Shown piece by piece: positions 1 through 10,258 of a stretch of 64,000 nucleotides of DNA (position 1 is the first letter of the stretch; each line of letters starts with the position of its first letter). The DNA comes from Haematobia irritans (lineage: Eukaryota > Arthropoda > Insecta > Diptera > Muscidae). Made by a program: the position numbers and the translations under genes. The stretch is from positions 95,441,674 to 95,505,673 of the forward strand of contig NC_134398.1 in the NCBI RefSeq assembly GCF_050003625.1, given 5' to 3'. The notes below the pieces were generated by a model. The model was not told where the DNA came from. It did no database searches and was given only the letters and a program-made list of their open reading frames with translations.

Positions 1-580
1 GCCCCTGGCTACCTGCAAGCTCATGCTGCGTGAGAAGGCTGTTAGAATGGCAAATGTTCGATGGGAGAATTGCAAGGGTTGTAACGACACCAAGCAAATA
101 TGACCCCATTTCAATTTAAACCGCACACTAGATATGCTAATGTTCTCGAGACGTCAGATATCACTCCTGATATCTGCTATAACGGGTCGCTGCCTGATAG
201 GCGATTTTGCAAAAACTATTGGCGCGAAGTATAATGACTATTGTATGAGCTGTCATGATGAGGAGGAAAAAGAATCAATTAAACATCTCTTGTGTGAGTG
301 TCCTGCATTTTGTGTGAAGCGCAAGCAACTTTAAGGAGCCTATAGCTTCAGATTACTGGCGGATCTGGAAAACGTTAACTTAAGCAGTCTGCTAATGTTT
401 TTGGAACAATCTGGTTGGTTCAACAAAGAAAAATAATCAAGAAGGTTCAGCGGTTAAAACTAGAAGTGCCCATATGTAATAGGTACTTTTAGTTAATGTG
501 GTATCACAATGGACTGAATAGTCTAAGTGAGCCTGAATCTTAATCGGGCTGCCACTTTAACCTAACCTACCTTAGAAAAA
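1..580 (+). pseudogene. 3' end of LOA-like non-LTR retrotransposon, copy 1
   Basis: The window opens inside this copy. It is nearly identical to 19031-19605 of the larger copy near 17-19.6 kb. The readable protein is the C-terminal tail after RNase H, containing a cysteine/histidine cluster (CMSCH ... HLLCECPAF) typical of RNase H-bearing non-LTR elements. Two in-frame stops break it: TGA at 101-103, where the larger copy has TGG, and TAA at 332-334, where the larger copy has TTA. The 3' UTR contains a segment (about 500-545) shared with all the other copies in the window, and the element ends in short CCTAA repeats at about 567-580 instead of poly(A). It is a dead copy. The clade name (LOA/I-like) rests on comparison with the larger copy. 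Confidence 0.85.
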
Positions 581-837
581 GTTCGACTTGTCAGAGTGTC
601 GCCACCCGTCTACAGGTCGACTAATTGGGCCTAACTCGTGGTCATTGCCAAGATTTATAACTCCAGTCGATACCCGTCCACTGGGCCCTGAAGTTAGCAA
701 CCCATTGGATGACTTTGAATTTCGCTGCATGGTGGCTTAATATCCCACCACACTTGAAATTCTTAGTAGGTACCTATTACGATGAGTTTATCCGCTATTA
801 AAAAAACACGTCCGTTCCGTTCGACGGTTGAATAGAG
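581..837. other. unassigned interval
   Basis: I see no coding signal, RNA gene or recognisable repeat. Base composition is less AT-rich than the flanks. It may be host sequence between two mobile elements. Confidence 0.4.
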
Positions 838-957
838 AGGGTTGGTATTAAACCCAATACCGTTTAGGTTTTATTTGGTAATACCGCACTGTTTATTCAT
901 CAATACCTTTGGTATAAATAATAATACCGCTTAAGTATTATTTTCAATACCATATCG
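838..957 (+). repeat. GGTATT/AATACC-rich direct repeat, copy 1
   Basis: About 115 bp rich in the complementary words ggtatt and aatacc, so it can fold on itself. A second copy lies in the same orientation at 2593-2706 (roughly 80 percent identical by eye). The two copies could be terminal or subterminal repeats of one element now split by the MITE at 960-1746. Further aataccg/ggtatt words at about 1800-2130 support one larger AATACC-rich element. Confidence 0.6.
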
Positions 958-959
958 AC

Positions 960-1746
960 AGGGTGAGTGCCGCAAATGTGGTATACCAATTTGCTTTTCG
1001 ATAGTCAAATTGTTTGTTTTTCTCCGAGGATGCTAAGATTTTACCACATTCATTTTACTAGTGTTAGGCATCCACGCAACTATGAGCGAAAAATAAGAAA
1101 CCCATAACATCGCATATATTTGCGAATTTATTAAAAAACACATTAAGTACGAATTCATAAATTGTGCAGGTAATGTGGTACACCATAATGTAGATTTTTT
1201 CATTTTTTTCAATTTACGTCTACATTCGATTTACGTCGTCGATTTTTTGCCCACTTTATCAGAAACGCCTTCCATAAGTAAAATAAGTATCAATGATATC
1301 GAAACATTTTTTTTCTGAAACTCTTACCGAAATTACTGAATTGCCTTTATTTTTGAAGTTTTTTATTATGTACATAAATGGACTTAGGAGTAAGTTTGAG
1401 CAATTTTTAATTCGGTTTACGTCGTTTCGGTTAACGACGAGGGATTACTGTATATGTATCGCATTTGCATACATTTTATGTTTATTTAGTACTCGTCAGT
1501 AATTTACATCCGAAAATTAATAATTGATTAAGAACCACAAAAAAAAACCATTCGAGCACATATAAATGAGTTTTTTTCTATCTGGCACAAATAAAGAGTT
1601 GCAAAAATCAAACTGACCTTTGATTGCTTTATTCTCTGACAGCCACAATCTATTCAGCATGGTTAAGTTATTCGTATGTTGCTAGATAGAGAAAAAAGCT
1701 ACTATACCACATTACCAACCTATACCACATTTGCTGCACTCACCCT
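960..1746. mobile_element. MITE with AGGGTGAGTGC terminal inverted repeats
   Basis: The left end AGGGTGAGTGCCGCAAATG (from 960) is matched by an inverted right end finishing at 1746. Over about 27 bases there is one mismatch, followed by the shared GTGGTATA. The element is about 787 bp with no transposase-like ORF, so it is non-autonomous. No convincing TSD is visible; AC lies next to both ends but two bases prove little. It sits inside the AATACC-rich repeat region. Confidence 0.75.
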
Positions 1747-2592
1747 ACTTTCATAAGGCCACATGGTACTTTTATGCTTTGCGTACCGGCTGTACCATTC
1801 GGTATTGTACAATACGGGGTTGAAAGTTCGTATAGTTTGTACACTAATAGAAAAAATTGCGTTTCACAATCGTGAACGGACGTTGTCAAAATGAAACGGA
1901 AATGTTCACAAAAAATCAAAACGGAATGTTCACGATTTCGTCCACGGGCGTTCACGATTTCATGAACGGCATACGTTTTTCTTTGGCCATGAAAAGTCTT
2001 AATCGTTACACTAGTAGAAAAAAGGCGGTACGTGGCCATTACCGTTTGGTATTAATTGATTGGTTCACGTTACCTTATAATTTTGATACCACTTTCTACC
2101 AAATCATTTACATCCGGTATTATTATGGTATTAACTATCACATACCCGTAGCATATGATATGTCGCCGTTGCTAAAAACTAAGTTGTCGCCTTAGTAGTT
2201 TAGTTTGTTCACATAAAGTAAATAGACGCGTTAATTGCAATATTTCTTGGAAAACATGATGACTGAAAAAACTAAATTTGTGGATAGAGCGAAGTATTCG
2301 TAAGTATAAAATGTTTTAGTATTATTAATGTTCACTAATTCGGAACCTTTCTCTCATTAGATATGTAAGAGACATACAAAAGCTTTCCAAATCTAACAAC
2401 AGACAGCTTGAGGCATACAGAGCCTGTGATGGGACATAAAATTCGAAGAATAACTTTGCATTAAAAAAGTGGTGAAGTGTATGTACTATGTATGTATTTT
2501 ATTATTTATTTACATTTATTGTATTTTATAAATGTATTAAAGGAAAAGCCATTGTTATGTGTGTTTTATTGAACCAATATGTATGATAACAA
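1747..2592. other. repeat-rich interval with CACTA-RTAGAAAAAA motifs
   Basis: Two similar motifs, CACTAATAGAAAAAATTGCG at about 1845 and CACTAGTAGAAAAAAGGCGG at about 2010, resemble the left terminus (CACTGTTAGAAAAA) of the MITE at 37,710. They suggest ends of related elements, but no matching opposite ends are seen nearby. ORFs of 99 and 112 codons here run through repeat words and show no domain. Confidence 0.4.
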
Positions 2593-2706
2593 TAAATACC
2601 GGGTTTGTATTATACCCAATACCGTTTTGGTATTATTTGGTAATACCACTGTTTATATAACAATAACTTTATGGTATAAATATTAATACCGCTTAGGTAT
2701 TATTTT
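2593..2706 (+). repeat. GGTATT/AATACC-rich direct repeat, copy 2
   Basis: Partner of 838-957 in the same orientation, with the same order of words (accgtttt, ggtattatttggtaatacc, ctgtttat, ggtataaat, aataccgctt). Spacing between the copies is about 1.75 kb, of which 0.79 kb is the inserted MITE. Confidence 0.6.
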
Positions 2707-3548
2707 TATTTTGCAATTCGATCATTACAATAAGGAGATCATAACAGTAACCTATTTTTTGTTACAAGAACAATGTTTTAATTATTTCTCCCATTATATG
2801 TCCAACACAACTGTAAAAAAGTTCACAAAATCAAATAGGAATTCCCATAACTATTCAATTGGTTACAATAACCAATGCCGATCAATTTAGTTTTTTGTTC
2901 CATAAAATTGTTGAGCTAACCACCAGCATAGTTAGACATACAGCATGGAAATCAACAAATGGTTAGTATAACCAAAAGTTTAGTATATTAAAAGAATTTT
3001 AGTTCAATCATAGGACGCACGTAAGGTAGTTGTTGCAACAAATAAATGGTAATATCAAAACTGGCAATGACGCTACAAAATTTGCAAAACGGGGAACAGT
3101 GTCACTAAATTTACTTTTTAATAGTCCGCAATAAATTGAATAATAATTTTCTCATTACCAAGTGTAAACTAGAATTTGGTTTAAGGTAAGTATAAGACTT
3201 TTTAAAGAAACGATCTTTTATTTTCAATTTCTCAACAAAATTAAATTTTATTTTTCTCTATCCCATACATATTTCGAAAGGGTTCCTTTTCTTTTTTCCT
3301 TTCAAATTTGAATTCTTTAATCCCCAAAGTTTATTTTTCAGCAGTGCTTACAGTAAGTATCGTACCGATTTAGTAAAAACATAATATTATAGAAGTTTCC
3401 ATAAAAATTACAGACTTCACCCACCAACAAACACAAATACTTTTTACGGCAAGCTAGCTTTTTTATTGTATTAGACACATGAAATTCTAGGACGAGTCAA
3501 CGGCGGTTCTAAGTCGATCTGTATTTATAACATAACTAGCGGCTTATG
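2707..3548. other. AT-rich interval without recognised features
   Basis: No ORF with coding character, no RNA gene and no repeat with a partner that I could identify. Confidence 0.4.
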
Positions 3549-4237
3549 CTTAGTACTAAATTCGTTTTTGCGAAAAACGAACATCTTCATTAATCTCCGT
3601 AAGTGTGTAAATATAACCATAGCGATAGGCGGTAGGCGAAACATTTTTGCCGCAACGGCAAATACAATAAGCTTGACGGCGAATAATTCCCTTTTTCACG
3701 TTTCCTAGCGTTTTTGTTGTCAATACAGCATGCTTTGACAATATTAAACAATGAAGTTGAATAAAAACATACAATGGCTTGTTATTTGTTGAGTTATTTC
3801 AAGAAAAAATAATCTACACGTGTCCAGGCAACAGCAATTCCTAGTGGTGAGTTAAAAAAATTGATAAGCGATGGCAACACTATACCAGTTTTCGCCAAGG
3901 AGTTAGAATAAGTTTTAATTTAGCGACACGCCGCTAGCCGTCACGGTGTTCCGTCGCGGATTTTGGGCTTCCCATAAGAAATACACGTAAATAAGTGTTC
4001 GCCTACCTCGTATCGCTATGGTTATATTTACACACTAAATAGGGTCTCAAGCCCAGGGATGTTAACTTATTTATGCGAAATAATATACCTGGCTATTTTT
4101 TCGTGCGAAAAATCCAGGGTTGTATAAATATGTGTTTGAAAATGCTCAAAACAAAGATTTCGCATTTATTCCGCGCTAACGTTTTTTATATGGAGTATAA
4201 CAGTTTTTCGTGCGAAAACTTTATCTTAGTACTAGGC
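3549..4237. mobile_element. candidate foldback/MITE with TTAGTACTA ends
   Basis: The left end (CTTAGTACTAAATTCG, then TTTTTGCGAAAAA) and right end (TTTTTCGTGCGAAAAC ... CTTAGTACTAGG) are imperfect inverted matches. An internal inverted repeat also pairs about 3600-3632 with 4006-4037 (both contain TATAACCATAGCGAT or its complement). The nested symmetry suggests a palindromic non-autonomous element. No TSD was identified and the borders are approximate. Confidence 0.45.
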
Positions 4238-5094
4238 TTTAGGGAGGAAATTTCTGGCAAGTATATATTGAATTAGGTTTTGTAGTTTGACCACATAATA
4301 ACCATCTGCCATTGGTTTACAAAAATACCCCTATAGAAGTAGACAAACATTATTTCATCCCTTTGTTGTAAGCACCTTTCGTAATTATTTTCGTAATTTA
4401 TTATGATTGTAGATCTTGTAATAAATTTATAAAATCTCATTTAATATTGGATTTTTGTTAGGGTAATAATAAATAACATCGAGAGCGGTTGCACCAACAA
4501 ACCAAACAATTAATTTGAGATTGCGACAACCAATGCAGAGTTGGTCCAACATACTATCATGCAGTTGCAATTGCCAAATGTTAGTTGTGCTGACAGATAT
4601 CATTGATAGTTGATGGAACCTCCTGCTTTCGGTTGGCAAATAATTCGGTTGAGGCAACGAATTTGTTTTCTGGGTGCACCTACACCCAAGAAGTCAAGAA
4701 TTTAACTTCCAACCCGCCAACTTACTTACCGTCAGAAGAAAGAAACAGGCATTGAAGATATTGAGTACTCATTTACTAGTAACGAGTACATGTAATCAAA
4801 TACTCGTTACTTTCCACAACAACAAAAATTAAGCCTGTTTTCTTTTAGTACTCGATGCAACACTTGTATGAGCTATAGAACATCGTAGAACTGGTATGTT
4901 ATAATCATAGACCAATTAAAATAGAGACATACCTTGATAATTCACCATGGTTTTGTTTATTTGCAGAGCGCAGTCATTCCACTCAATTGCGAAGTCAAGT
5001 GACTCAATTTCTTTTTGGAAAACGAGAATTATCGTACAAATCAGCCAATTTGCATTACAAAAAAGGTGTGTGTTATAAGCTTTTAAATAAGGCA
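4238..5094. other. unassigned interval with short terminal-type motifs
   Basis: Contains CCTGTTTTCTTTTAGTAC at about 4834, also seen in the small hairpin near 6850, and GTAACGAGTAC-type words that recur at about 57,400. No supported gene. Confidence 0.35.
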
Positions 5095-6570
5095 ATCACA
5101 GGTGCGGTTGGTAAACAGAGGTGTTCCGCAAGGTTCAATATTAGGACCCTTGCTCTTCTCCCTATACTCTAATGATCTACCTACGCAGGTGAGACATTGT
5201 CGGATGCGAATGTATGCTGATGATGTTCAGTTATATATAGGGTGCGAACCGTCATCAATTGGTAGTTGTGAGGCTCTATTGAATGAGGATCTTGGAAGGA
5301 TATCAATGTGGGCACAGGCCAATGGTCTTACTATTAACCCAATGAAATCTAAGTGTTTGGTGATTAAAGGGCGAACAGTGAGGTCTAGAGTTAATGTTGA
5401 CATAAGGATAGATAATCAGACGATTGGGATAGTGGAGCGTGCCAGAAATCTTGGGGTGATGTTCAACAGCACTCTGACGTGGTCTGACCATATTACCGCT
5501 ATGTGTGGCCGTGTATATTCAATACTTCGGACATTATGGCAGTCACAACGTTGTACTCCGTTAAGAATAAGGGTTATCTTAGCCAAGTCATTCTTGATGT
5601 CCATTATGCTTTACGGATGTGAACTTTTTGCGAAGTGCGATGCCCTAAGTATGCAGAGAATGAATAGGACGTTCAATAGCATTACCCGCTACGTATATGG
5701 TATACGAAGATATGACAGTGTTTCGGCTTTCTCAGTATGCTTGTATGACATGACATTTCACAATCTACTTAAGTTAAGAGTCCTTATTTTCTTGCATAGG
5801 ATTATTTATAGTGGTCACCCGGTGCATTTATTTCAACGCCTGCGTTTTTCAAGATTTAATAGAGGAAAAAGATTAATTTTGCTTCGTCATAGCTGTTTGG
5901 TCTCTGAGTGGCAATTTTTTATTAACTCCATCCGTCTGTGGAACTCACTTACTTATAATATCCAATGTATAAGTAATGCAGATGCCTTTAAGAAAAATGT
6001 TATCTCGTTTTTGAGTAATAATTAAACAAGATTCTTTATCATTTGTTTTATTTTACTCTAAACTGTTTGCTAGCTAGTTTTAATTCTTAAAATTTGTTTT
6101 CGTTTTCATGCAATATGTACCCTTATTTTTATGCAATATGTACTTTTATTTATAACTTTCTTTTATTTGTTATAAAATTTTCGTTCAATTTTTTGTTTTT
6201 GTTTCTCTTTTTCATATTTTCAATTTTAATATTCTTTATCCATTATCTGTAATTATAAATTTTATAAATCTTATTTTAATTGTTGTTATTTTTCTCCTCT
6301 TTTTACAATTGTCAAACTTAAATTCTAATAGTGTTTTTTTTTTCAGTCTGTAATCAGTTTTTCAATATAAAATATTAAGGTTATTTGCTTATAGATCTAT
6401 TTTGATTAATTTTTTAAATTTAAAAAAAAAAAAAAAATTTTTTTCATGAAACCTAATATTGTAATTATATTATATTTATTTAATTGTACATTATGATTTT
6501 AAACTTCTCATGCTGAAATATGAGACTCAAGTGGTCTTGTGCATGGGAAAGCAAATAAATAAAGAAAGAA
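5095..6570 (+). mobile_element. 5'-truncated CR1/jockey-like non-LTR retrotransposon
   Basis: Begins abruptly inside the reverse transcriptase, as expected from incomplete target-primed reverse transcription. It ends with a roughly 540-bp AT-rich 3' UTR and an AAATAAATAAAG-type tail at about 6552-6570. It belongs to the same family as the minus-strand copy at 13.9-16.2 kb, since the encoded proteins align along most of their length. No TSD is evident, which is common in the CR1 group. Confidence 0.8.
5102..6025 (+). pseudogene. reverse transcriptase C-terminal part (CR1/jockey-like)
   Basis: An open frame of about 307 codons with no true start, because the element is 5'-truncated. It starts at the RT motif GVPQGSILGPLLF, followed by the catalytic box MYADDVQLY with both aspartates retained, then the thumb and C-terminal region (NPMKSK, LGVMFNS, LYGCELF, RLWNSL) to a natural TAA stop. 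The RT N-terminal half and the endonuclease are missing, so it cannot act alone. The family's role is to copy element RNA into DNA at a nicked chromosomal site. Confidence 0.85.
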
Positions 6571-7106
6571 ATATTTAGTGTTTCATCAAGAGAACAAAGG
6601 AAAGAAATCAAAAATAAAGCCAAATTAAAAAATCACTCAATTGCAGATCAAAAAGAGCCCTCTACGGTGTTCAGACAAACTACACCGCTGTGAATTCACT
6701 TGAGATGACTTATATTTAAATGGTCTATGTTATAATACTCCGTTCCACAGTATAGCGCGGGGTATAAACATGTAAGATTTTATTGTTTTATGTGATTGTT
6801 TTTAAACAGTTGATGTCAGTGTTTTTGGACATGTCCTGGATAAACGAGTACCCTGTTTTCTTTTAGTCCGTCACGGATTGGGTATTCAGTACTAAAAGAA
6901 AACAAGCCTATTATCTCCAAATCGTTTGTAGCCACCGCGGTGCAATGATTAGCATAGGATCAATCCCAGTTTCAACTAAATATCAATAAATTTTTCAGCG
7001 GCGGTTTATCAGTAATGCTGGTTATATTTCTGAGTGTTTTCTAAAGTGGTTTCACCGAAATGTGGAACGTCGTTTGTACTCGGCTATAAAACTTTCTTTC
7101 TGTTAT
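6571..7106. other. interval with a small 60-bp hairpin element
   Basis: At about 6850-6906 CCTGTTTTCTTTTAGT is followed by its inverse, ACTAAAAGAAAACAAG, with a short loop. This compact foldback shares its arm with a motif near 4834. The rest has no recognised gene. Confidence 0.45.
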
Positions 7107-7342
7107 AAGGTAAGTACTATGTTCGCTTTTCGCGTTGAAATTTTCGTGGTTACTTTATTAAAACAGCTCAATACTAAGCAGATAAATTGACTCAATTGAT
7201 GCGCAGTTTCTTGTTCCTCTAGATTTCGACAAGACGTTACAGCAATAAGTTTGTTATCAATTATAATTTTGATTATTTAAAGAAAAGTAATCGCGAAAAT
7301 AAAGTGGTTTTCAACTCGAAAACCGAACATAGTACCCACCTT
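7107..7342. mobile_element. 236-bp MITE with AAGGTAAGTACTATGTTCG ends
   Basis: Left AAGGTAAGTACTATGTTCG and the inverted right end (complement AAGGTGGGTACTATGTTCG) match with few differences, continuing through TTTTCG and GTTGAAA for about 33 bases. No ORF. Related AGTTCGAG-type motifs occur near 11,130, 42,660 and 44,490. Confidence 0.7.
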
Positions 7343-7388
7343 TACATAGAATCGGGGAGCCCTTAATGATAAGAGAGAAGTTCACCAC

Positions 7389-7444
7389 ATGTGGTATCAC
7401 AATGGACTGAATACTCTAAGTGAGCCTGAAATACCTAACCTAAC
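7389..7444 (+). repeat. LOA-like element 3'-tail fragment
   Basis: About 56 bp matching the 3' UTR of the LOA-like element (GTGGTATCACAATGGACTGA ... AGTGAGCCTGAA), with a short internal deletion before the CCTAACCTAA tail. This is an extremely 5'-truncated insertion or a relic. Confidence 0.75.
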
Positions 7445-7447
7445 TTT

Positions 7448-7840
7448 TGAAGCCGCCGAGTCGCGCCGCTGATTTCAGTCGCCGCCGACCATTTTTTGCC
7501 AGTCAAACGCCGAATATGTCGACTTAAATTTAGCCGTCAATTAGTCAAAAATATCAATTTAAATCAGAAAAAAATTATTAATAATTGTCGTATTTTTGCC
7601 AACATTTTGAACCTTCCACCCACAAGAAATCAATTTCAAACTGCTATACGTAACGTAATGTAAATTTGATTGTAAGATTGGTTGTACAACTAACCTCATT
7701 ACCATTCGAATAACTTCAAATTAATTTTATAATGGATAATTGTGCGCCGCCGAATGGACAAATTTATATCGGCTTAGACGTCAAGCCGCCAAATCAAAAA
7801 TTTAGTGCCAGCCGTCACCGACAAAAATGGGTCGGCTTCA
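7448..7840. mobile_element. candidate MITE with GC-rich TGAAGCCG ends
   Basis: A locally GC-rich patch in an AT-rich region. Left TTTTGAAGCCGCCGAG faces the inverted right end CGGCTTCATTCTCTG (complement CAGAGAATGAAGCCG). Both ends contain GCCG/CGGC words. No coding signal. Borders are approximate. Confidence 0.5.
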
Positions 7841-7845
7841 TTCTC

Positions 7846-8279
7846 TGCTTTGGAGATGTGGCCCTCATGGCTAGAAGGCTAGGAAAGTTGGCTGTTCGAA
7901 AAAAATAAATGAAGTATATACGACCGTTAGTTCGCCGATCCGACCACCATGAATCAAATATAATAGTTTCCTTCCGGCCCAAAATATATCCTGCTTCTCA
8001 ATTTCCAACTCGGATAAATATTACTGTATCTAGATACACTAAGAAGAGCAATCAGAGCTTGTCATTGTGGACCTAGGATTTCTAATTTCAGGCATATCGA
8101 AAAAAGGAATCTGTGCCAAATTCCATGGCGATAGTGCCATTAGACAAACTGACAACATTATATAGTCCTAGAATTTCTTCCCTAATAAAGAAATCGAAAA
8201 TCGGTAAGCGGCAAAAGAAATGCCGAACATACAATACGTAAAATACAAGCACACAATACGAGACAGGAAAAATCAAAAC
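7846..8279. other. unassigned interval
   Basis: No supported gene or repeat. A short ORF on the minus strand (about 8088-8294) looks non-coding. Confidence 0.35.
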
Positions 8280-9915
8280 GTAATAATATATCACCCATTT
8301 TGATTGGAAAACAACACGATTTTCAATTAAAAATTTAATTGAATTTTGTCAATTCAGTTAATTGTGTAATTGAATCAATTAAAAATGTGATTGGTTTTTG
8401 GCATAAAATTCAATCACAGTTTTAATTGAATCAATTAAAATTTTAATTAATTTCGCGACAAAAATCAACCAACTATTTGATTGATTCAATTAAATTATTA
8501 ATTGATATGAGCAATAAATTTCAATCAAAAAATTTATATATTGCGCCCCCAAAATCTTATTTAGTTTTATTTGAAATAAAAGAAAATGTGCGTTTCTTAT
8601 AAAAAATTTTTGTTTTTTGGTTTTTGTTATTTGTTATTTGTGTGTTTTGTTCTAACATAACTTAGACATACAATTATGATCAACAACAACTAAAGGGTTA
8701 AAAAATAAGCTATATAAATCATTATCTTCATATTAACGATGTCAGCATGTTCCTTCAAATATTTAGATGCGCCTAGATTTCCAATACATCAGCAGTCTGT
8801 AAGCTAAATTAGTTTTTCTGAAAGAAAACAGAATAATTCGAATTTAATTTTACCTACTTAAAATATCAAGTTCCAGGTTTCATATTTATAATCTTCTTTT
8901 GCAGTTGTAGTCGTTTAGCATAAAAAGGTGTATTCAGGCGCTCGATAATTTAATTTTAGTAACAATTCCTTTGCAAAATTTCCACACATTGAAATCGTCT
9001 ATTAAAATTTGAACCAATCAAAGACAAAAATAATGGGAAAGCAATGTTATATTTGATATTATATTGATGATACTTTGCAAATTCTGGAAATAGAAAAAAA
9101 TATAAATGGAAAATACATATTTCTATTATTTTCGTATATTTTTCATATTTTTAAATCCAAAAGAAAGAACTTTCTTACCATTACATAATTCAGCTCATTA
9201 GTTTATATACCAGATATACTGCTCTCTACTTGGGTTCAAACTGAAAAAGGCAGGTAAAACAAAAATGCAATTTAATATCAACGCTACTTGCAAGTTCAAG
9301 GTGAATCTTCCAACAAACCCATACCGCTCTTGGTTTTAAGAAAACTGGAAGTGAAAAAAATTATAATTTTAAAAGTTCAATACGGTACCCACCTTTTGAT
9401 TGCAAGCATATTCTTATATATTTGGTAAAATGATGGAGTTGATGAGATTGACTGGTCAATTTCACGAAATAAAATTGGACACTAAAAGAAATGAATAAAA
9501 AAAAATATTATTTTAGTCCGTTTAATGTAAACAGGCTTCAATGGAAACGGTATTCACATTTCACAATTGCTTACCCTCAATAAACGTAGATTGTTTTCCA
9601 TTTTTACAATACCACGAAAAACACAAACACAGGTATTTTTAAATGCGTTCTGTCATATATTTTTTCAAGCCTTTACCACGTGGCTTTTATTGTTGCACAC
9701 TTTATTTATTTCAACCATTTGCTATGATTTGTTGTTGCGTACAAAATATTGACAAAATATTGAATATGGCAGACAGAATGTCGCCAATCATGTTTTTCAA
9801 TTTATTCGGATTTGATTAAATAATTAATTGAATCAATTAACATATTAATTGAATCTGTTTCCAAATTCAATTAAGTGATTAACTGCAAAAATTTCGGCGA
9901 TCATTTTTTGTGTGT
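8280..9915 (+). mobile_element. AATTGA-rich non-autonomous element, copy A
   Basis: The ends are built of repeated aattgaatcaattaaaa-type words, and the right terminus is TTTTTTGTGTGT. The internal body (for example the segment with CAATACGGTACCCACC near 9385 and the TCTGCTCTCTACTTGGG region near 9220) is shared with copy B at 61,043-62,690 in the same orientation and with copy C at 45,190-46,409 in inverse orientation. No transposase ORF. The left terminus (CACACAAAA in copy B) is missing here. Confidence 0.75.
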
Positions 9916-10258
9916 ACGTTACATTCGCACTATGCACTTTTTATTATGTTTTTATATTCCACGCTCTTTTAATGTATAGGACTTTATGTTTGTTAGCTTT
10001 GTCAATAATTCCTTGTCCATATATTAGATTATTTTTTGTCTGTTGATTTGCTTATTTATTGTCAACACACCAAACGCATTGAAAAGATAAAAGTTCCTCA
10101 ACTGCATGCGTCGTATGCATCCGTCACGTTGTCGTGTAATTCAAACAATAGTATTTCCCACAATTCAACTTTTTATAACAATTCCTCAAAACGGACGCAC
10201 GTATGACCGGGTTGTATGTAATTTCACCATAACACGTGAATGTTTTAATATATAACAT
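9916..10258. other. unassigned interval
   Basis: AT-rich with no recognised feature. Confidence 0.35.
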
